Shown: piece by piece, positions 59,044 to 64,000 of the stretch
Position numbering within the stretch: position 1 is the first letter of the stretch
Layout of the letters: every line of letters begins with the position of its first letter
Notes under the pieces: generated by a model
Told to the model about the DNA's origin: nothing
Seen by the model: only the letters and a program-made list of their open reading frames with translations
Databases searched by the model: none
Position numbers and translations under genes: made by a program
Assembly (NCBI GenBank): GCA_003996215.1
Contig: QJPP01000058.1
Location: forward strand, 434,001-498,000
Length of the DNA stretch: 64,000 nt
DNA from: Jaltomata sinuosa
Lineage: Eukaryota > Streptophyta > Magnoliopsida > Solanales > Solanaceae
Direction of reading: 5' to 3'

Positions 59044-60780
59044 ATGCCAAGCACAAGGAGTCAAGGCAATCCCTTGATCCCTTACGATCCAGAGCTTTCC
59101 AAAACACTAAGAAACATGGCTAAGGATGGAGAGCAAGAAACTCCAGAGCAGATTACAACTTAGTTAATTGTTGAAATTGAGCAACAGAAAAAGGATGAAG
59201 CACACGCTAGAAGGAAGGCGAAGATGCCCTTGCTACCAAAGATGAGAAAATTGCACAAGACCTTGCAGCACGAAATGCTGCAGTTGAGCGAGCAAGACAT
59301 GAAAGGCAGCAAATGTTCTGGTATGAGGCAGTACCTCACCGTGCACCATATAATAGGAGTTGACAAATGTAGCATCAAAGGCAGGCACCTCTGTATTATG
59401 ATGATGAGGAGTATGGCTCCACTGGGCCCATAGTGATACCACCATTGGCTGACGGGACAAAGTTTGACATTACTAGCGCCAAATAAAGATTCAACTGTTG
59501 ACCATGAAAGGACTCTATTCAGGAAAGCCCACTGAAGATGCAATTCTACATGTGAATAACTTTGTGAGCGTCAGCAAATCGTATAACATGCCAGAAGAGG
59601 GTCAAGAGGCTATCAGACTGACGTTGTTCCCATTTTCATTGACTGATGAGGCGTATTCATGGCTCTCAGAACTGCCTGATAGTTCCATATACTCGTGGTA
59701 TGAGCTGAAAACTCAATTTCTGGAGTGGTTCTTTCCTCCATCAAGGATGTTGCAGCTGAAGCAGGAGATATATAATTTCGAGCAGCTACCTACAGAAGCT
59801 CTATATGAGGCATGGCTGAGGTTCAAAAAGAAGATGAAGCAAGTTCCGAGACACGGAATCTCTCCCAGACATCTAATGGAGATATTCTATAAGGCCCTGA
59901 ATGCAAATACTAGAGTTGTAGCTGATACCATGATTGGATGTGCATTCATGGAAAACACATACCCTGAAGCTGCAGAGAGTCTGGATAGGGTTGCAAAGAT
60001 AAATCGAGCATGGCATATAAGAGATGCAGAAACGTTAGTAGGTACTTATGCAGTTCGCAGGTCTATGGATCGTAATGAGATAGAAGACATTAAGCAGACA
60101 CAGGCTAAGATGAACACGACAGTTGGGTTACCGGCAAATAAATTTCTGGCTAGAGGAGTAGAAAAAATTAAAGTGGTAGGTTCTCAAGGCAAAGCACCAA
60201 GGTCATACGAGTACTCATCTGAAGAAGAAATTGGTTATTTGAATGATCAAGGGGTGGGTTTTCGGGCCTCTGGCCAAGGAAATCAAGGTCGGAATAGAGA
60301 TAGGGATGACTACTACAATCGGTCTGGTTACAAAGATATAGCAGATGGTGATTGGCTGAAAGAGGATGGGTACAAGAATGAAAGAAGTAATCTCTATGTT
60401 TCGCCTGTAACTCATGAAGAGCGGGCTAGACAACCCATCATTAGAGAGCTGATCAATAAAGTGTTCCAAAAGGTTGACTCCACGGACGAGTATGAAGGAG
60501 ATAAAAGCTGAACTCTCAAGTATTAATCAGAAAGTAGAGTCCCACACTGTCTCCATCAAACAGCTTGAGGCACAGATGCATCTGTTGTCAACCAAACAGA
60601 ATCAATGCCAAAAGGGTACCCTCTCAAGTGACACGGTTCAGAATCCAAAAAATGATCGACATGTTATGGAGGTGACCACTCAAAGCAGAAAGCAGACTGT
60701 TGATCCTCCTGTGCCTTTGTTGTTGATGAGCCAGCTAAAGCTGAAAAGGATGATGCTGAAATTGTAGCCGAGTCTGAGGA
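59044..60780 (+). pseudogene. gag: Gag of Athila element K, three frames
   Basis: The start is ATG 59044 (MPSTRSQGNPLIPYDPE); a TAG at 59161 replaces a Gln or similar and a frameshift follows near 59220. The main part is an open stretch of 337 codons at 59498-60511 with LTLFPFSLTDEAYSWLSELPDSSI, YELKTQFLEWFFPPSR and LYEAWLRFKKKMKQVPRHG, the signature of Athila Gag. Towards its end it is basic and rich in Gly, Arg and Tyr. I see no CCHC zinc knuckle. After another shift at 60474-60767 the typical Athila segment ISIKQLEAQM-like sequence, KGTLSSDT and NPKND continues, then a charged Lys/Glu stretch. It is the best preserved Gag in the window. Confidence 0.9.
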
Positions 60781-61700
60781 TTAAGATAGTGGTGAAAGGT
60801 CATCTGAAAAACAACCTTCTGAAAAGAAGGAGAAGAGCAAGGAATTTGCACTAATCCTGAAACCCATTCCACTACCTCCTCCTCCTTACCCCCCCAGAGG
60901 TTGAAGAAAAAGATCGAGGATGGCAAATTTCACAAGTTTATCTCTATACTAAAGCAGTTGTCAGTAAATATTTCTTTAGTTGAAGCATTGGAACAGATGC
61001 CTGGTTATGCAAAATTTATGAAGGATCTGGTGATGAGGAAGAGAATGTTCAGTTTTGAGCCAGAAAATAATTTGCACCACTGCAGTGCAATAGCATCCTG
61101 TTATATGGTACAGAAGAAGGAAGATCATGGAGCCTTCACCATCCCGTGCACTATTGGAGCATTCTATTTTGCCAAAGCTTTGTGTGATATGGGTGCTAGT
61201 ATAAATATGATGCCGCTTGCAGTCTACAATTAGTTGGGCTTTAGAGCCCCCTCTCCGACTATAATGCGGCTACTTATGGCTAACCGAATGGTGAATAGTC
61301 CTGTGGGAATTTTGTACGACGTGTTGGTAAAGGTTGACACTTTCATCTTTTCCACAGATTATGTTATCCTAGATTGCGAGGTTGACTTAGAGGTTCCTAT
61401 TATCTTGGGATGACCATTCTTGGCTACTGGGCATGCTTTGGTTGATTTGGAAATGGGTCATATGAAATTCAAGCTAAATGATGAAAAGGTGACCTTCAAT
61501 GTGTGCAAGTCGATGAAGCACCATGATGATATGAGAGTGGTGTCAGTGATTGATGTAGTTGATGAGGACCAGCTGATCGTGCCTGTTGAAGAGCGACTTG
61601 GTGTAGAAGCCCTTGCAGTAGTCATCATGAATTTTGAGGGTGACGACATTGATGAATATGATGAGATAGTTGCAGCACTTACAGGTTAGGGATCTTACAC
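60781..61700 (+). pseudogene. pol: Protease region of Athila element K
   Basis: After a proline-rich linker (IPLPPPPYPPR near 60870) an open stretch at 60901-61233 reads KIEDGKFHKFISILKQLSVN, LEQMPGYAKFMKDLV and FTIPCTIGAFYFAKALCDMGASINMMPLAVY. This is the Athila protease, with the catalytic Asp in LCDMGAS (family form LCDLGAS). A TAG at 61231 interrupts it; then come VLDCEVDLEVPIILG, a stop replacing Arg, and PFLATGHALVDLEMGHM (61420-61689). The second half ends in an acidic tail. The protease would cut the polyprotein. Confidence 0.85.
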
Positions 61701-62440
61701 TTATGCACCAAAGAAGCTAGATTTGGATTTTAAGAATAGGACAATACCACCAGCTCATCCATCTATTGAGGAGCCGCCAGTCTTGGAGCTCAAAGCACTG
61801 CCAGCTCATCTTCGGTATGTATTTTTGCGCCAGCCTATCACTAGCCTGATTTCTAACAGCAAGTAGGTGAGCTCGGTTCAGTGCGTACCAAAGAAAAAAG
61901 GGATTACTGTGGTTCCTAATGCTAAAAATGAGCTGATTCCGATGAGGCTAGTGATAGGCTAGCGCATATGCATAGATTACAGAAAGTTGATTACATAGAC
62001 TGAGAAGGACCATTTTCCAATGCCATTCATGGATTAGATGCTAGACCGTCTTGCAGGTAGAGATTGGTACTATTTTCTTGATGGTTATTCGAGGTATAAT
62101 CAGATCTCTATTGCCCCCGAAGACCAAGAGAAAACCACATTCACATGCCCATATGGGACATTCGCCTTTAAGAGGATGTCGTTTGGTCTTTGCAATGCAC
62201 CAGCAACCTTTCAGCGTTGTATGATGTCTATCTTTTCAGTTATGGTGGAGGCCACTTTCGAGGTATTCATGGATGACTTTTCAGTGGTAGGTGACTCATT
62301 CGAAGATTGTCTAAATCATCTGGGCTGCGTGTTGAAAAGGTGCGAGGAGTGTAACCTTGTGTTGAATTGAGAGAAGTGTCACTTCATGGTCAAAGAGGGC
62401 ATTGTGCTTGGTCACTGAATTTTGAAGAAGGGCATAGAAG
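61701..62440 (+). pseudogene. pol: Reverse transcriptase of Athila element K
   Basis: Recognisable in order: ELKALPAHLRYVFL (about 61785), VQCVPKKKGITVV (about 61878), [22 protein letters not shown] and, in the open stretch 62038-62370, LDRLAGRDWYYFLDGYSRYNQI, TTFTCPYGTFAFKRMSFGLCNAPATFQRCM and the catalytic VFMDDFSVVG (FMDD at 62266-62277). The catalytic Asp pair is kept. Stops interrupt: TAG for a Trp before RICIDY, TAG for a Gln before MLDRL and TGA for a Trp after LVLN. Otherwise the match to Athila reverse transcriptase is nearly gap-free. Confidence 0.95.
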
Positions 62441-63070
62441 TTTATAGAGCAAAGATTGAGGTGATTGAAAAATTACCCCCACCAGTTTTTGTGAAAGGTA
62501 TTCGGAGTTTCTTGGGTCATGAAGGGTTTTATTGGCGATTTATCAAGGACTTCTCCAATATTGAAAATCCATTGTGCAAGCTGTTGGAGAAAGAGGTAAA
62601 ATTTGTGTTTGATGATGCTTGTCTCAAGGCATTCGAGTGCCTCAAAGAAAAGTTGGTTATAGATCCTATCATTATTGCTCTTGATTGGTCGCAACCGTTT
62701 GAGGTTATGTGTGATGCTAGTGGGGTGGCACTATGAGCAGTTCTTGGCCAAAGGTGCGAGAAGATTCTTTATCCTATTTACTATGCTAGCAAGGCACTTA
62801 ACCCGGCTCAGAAGAATTATACAGTGACTGAACAGGAGCTCCTTGCTGTGGTCTTTGCCTTCGAGAAATTCAGATCTTATTTGGTTGGCACCAAGGTGGT
62901 GGGGCATTTTGACCATTCGCCTTTTTATTATCTCATGGCAAAGAAGGACGCAAAACCAAGGTTGATTAGATGGGTGTTGCTGCTACAAGAGTTCGACTTC
63001 AAGGTTAAAGACCGCAAGGGTACAGAAAATCAGGTGGTAGAACATTTGTCTAGGTTGGAAGAAAAAACTA
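62441..63070 (+). pseudogene. pol: RNase H of Athila element K
   Basis: The thumb and connection at 62422-62736 read EVIEKLPPPVFVKGIRSFLGH and FYWRFIKDFSNIENPL. RNase H starts at PFEVMCDASGVAL, is broken by a TGA at 62734, and continues with [35 protein letters not shown], then [12 protein letters not shown] and [20 protein letters not shown]. The catalytic Asp (CDAS), Glu (EQELLA) and Asp (FDH) are present. Confidence 0.9.
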
Positions 63071-64000
63071 TGGTGAAGCTGACTGATGAGCTCAAGATTG
63101 AAGATTGGTTACCTGACGAACAGGTATTGGCTGCTTCTCAGGACTTGATCCCATGGTTCACGGATATTGCCAACTACTTGGCAAGTAACTTAGTGCCTGA
63201 TGATATGTCCGTTCATCAAAGGAGAAAGTTCATGTCTGATGTGAAAAAGTACTTTTGGGAAGAGCCCTTCTTGTTACGTGTTTGTGCTGACTCTATAATT
63301 TGGAGATGTGAGCCTAAAGCTGAGATGGTTGAGATTCTGGAAGAATGCCACGCATCCCCTATTAGGGGTTATCATAGTGGTATTTGGATGGCACATAAGA
63401 TCTTGCAATGTGGCTATTATTGGACGACTATCCATAAAGACGCCCATGAGTTTGCTAAAGCTTGCAATAGATGTCAGAGGGAAGATGGTATATCAAGGAG
63501 GCAAGAGCTTCCTATGAATCCCATCTTTGTGATTGAACTGTTCGATGTTTGGGGTATTGACTTCATGGGTCCGTTCATGCTATCTGATGGGAACTGTTAT
63601 ATATTGTGGCTGTTGACTATGTGTCTAAGTGGGTGGAGGCTGTTGCGCTCCCATGTAATGAAGGTAAATGTGTCATTGCGTTCTTGAAAAAGAACATCTC
63701 TTCCATATTCGGCACACCAAGGGACATTATTAGCGATGGAGGCTCTAACTTTTGCAACAAGTTGTTTCGTGCTTTGCTTGAGAAATATGGAGTGAAACAC
63801 AGAGTTGCAACCCCTTATCATCCGCAGACGAGTGTGCAAGTGGAGGTCTCCAACAGAGAAATCAAGTCAATCCTGTCCAGGATTGTTAATGCAAATAGAA
63901 AGGATTGGTCGTGGAAGCTTGATGTTGCATTGTGGGCATACCAGACTACGTATAAGGCCCCAATAGGCATGTCTCCATATCATCTTGTGTTTGGTAAAGC
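63071..64000 (+). pseudogene. pol: Integrase of Athila element K, runs off the window
   Basis: The frame from 62824 continues to 63687. The zinc finger shows [26 protein letters not shown] with HHCC ligands (about 63345-63475). The first catalytic Asp is in [10 protein letters not shown] (about 63550). A frameshift near 63600 moves the reading; in the new frame ISDGGSNF (second Asp, near 63728) and [15 protein letters not shown] (Glu, near 63845) follow, then [22 protein letters not shown] at the window edge. The catalytic triad is complete. The 3' part and 3' LTR lie beyond the window. Confidence 0.9.

Noticed and set aside
60215..60469. 84-codon frame on the minus strand
   Set aside because: Shadow of the well supported Athila Gag frame on the plus strand.

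Overview
The window looks like a heterochromatic, transposon-packed piece of a flowering-plant nuclear genome. I would guess a Solanaceae species from the general look of the long LTRs, but that is recollection and cannot be proved here. I find no convincing host gene, tRNA, rRNA or CRISPR array. Almost every base belongs to a long terminal repeat (LTR) retrotransposon of the Ty3/gypsy superfamily. Two lineages are present. One is a chromovirus of Tekay/Del type: initiator tRNA-Met primer site, gag starting with a MVHTRS-like peptide, and a pol ending in a chromodomain-like VQWRH..VEE.TWE segment. The other is Athila or Athila-like: tRNA-Asp primer site, LTR ends TGAT...ATCA.

Layout. 1-1290: the 3' part of a plus-strand chromovirus LTR, sitting inside a minus-strand element. 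1291-13322: a minus-strand tandem of two chromovirus interiors (A, gag to protease; B, gag to chromodomain) sharing a middle LTR (3229-4739), with a full LTR at 9937-13322. 13323-13613: short spacer. 13614-19979: decayed minus-strand element C with a near-matching target duplication (TTTAC/TTTAA). 19980-21034: AT-rich spacer. 21035-37348: minus-strand element E5, broken up by nested insertions: a solo LTR at 23952-26559 with a perfect CTACC target duplication, and an Athila-like 3' end (L) at 28843 to about 31560. 37349-37737 and 48166-48368: two halves of one spacer, split by element G (37738-48160), a complete plus-strand chromovirus of 10.4 kb with a perfect GTTTT duplication. 48369-52964: LTR and partial gag of plus-strand element H. 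52965-57231: Athila-like interior plus two LTRs in direct tandem (I, J) and a partial unknown ORF. 57232-64000: 5' LTR, gag and most of pol of an Athila element K that runs off the window.

How the parts work together. In an active copy, the LTR drives transcription, the tRNA primes at the primer site, Gag forms the particle, and protease, reverse transcriptase, RNase H and integrase (with the chromodomain in chromoviruses) copy and insert the element. All copies here carry stops, frameshifts or lost key residues, and none looks able to act on its own. Many stops are TAG in place of a conserved Gln or Trp, as expected from decay of methylated cytosines.

Two signals deserve attention. First, unrelated LTR families carry a block of repeated CG-rich paired motifs just upstream of a TATA box. 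Second, the chromovirus LTRs share a GTAAGT-like splice donor downstream of the TATA box, while a splice-acceptor-like CAG sits directly before the gag ATG. Together these suggest a spliced gag message that skips the primer site.
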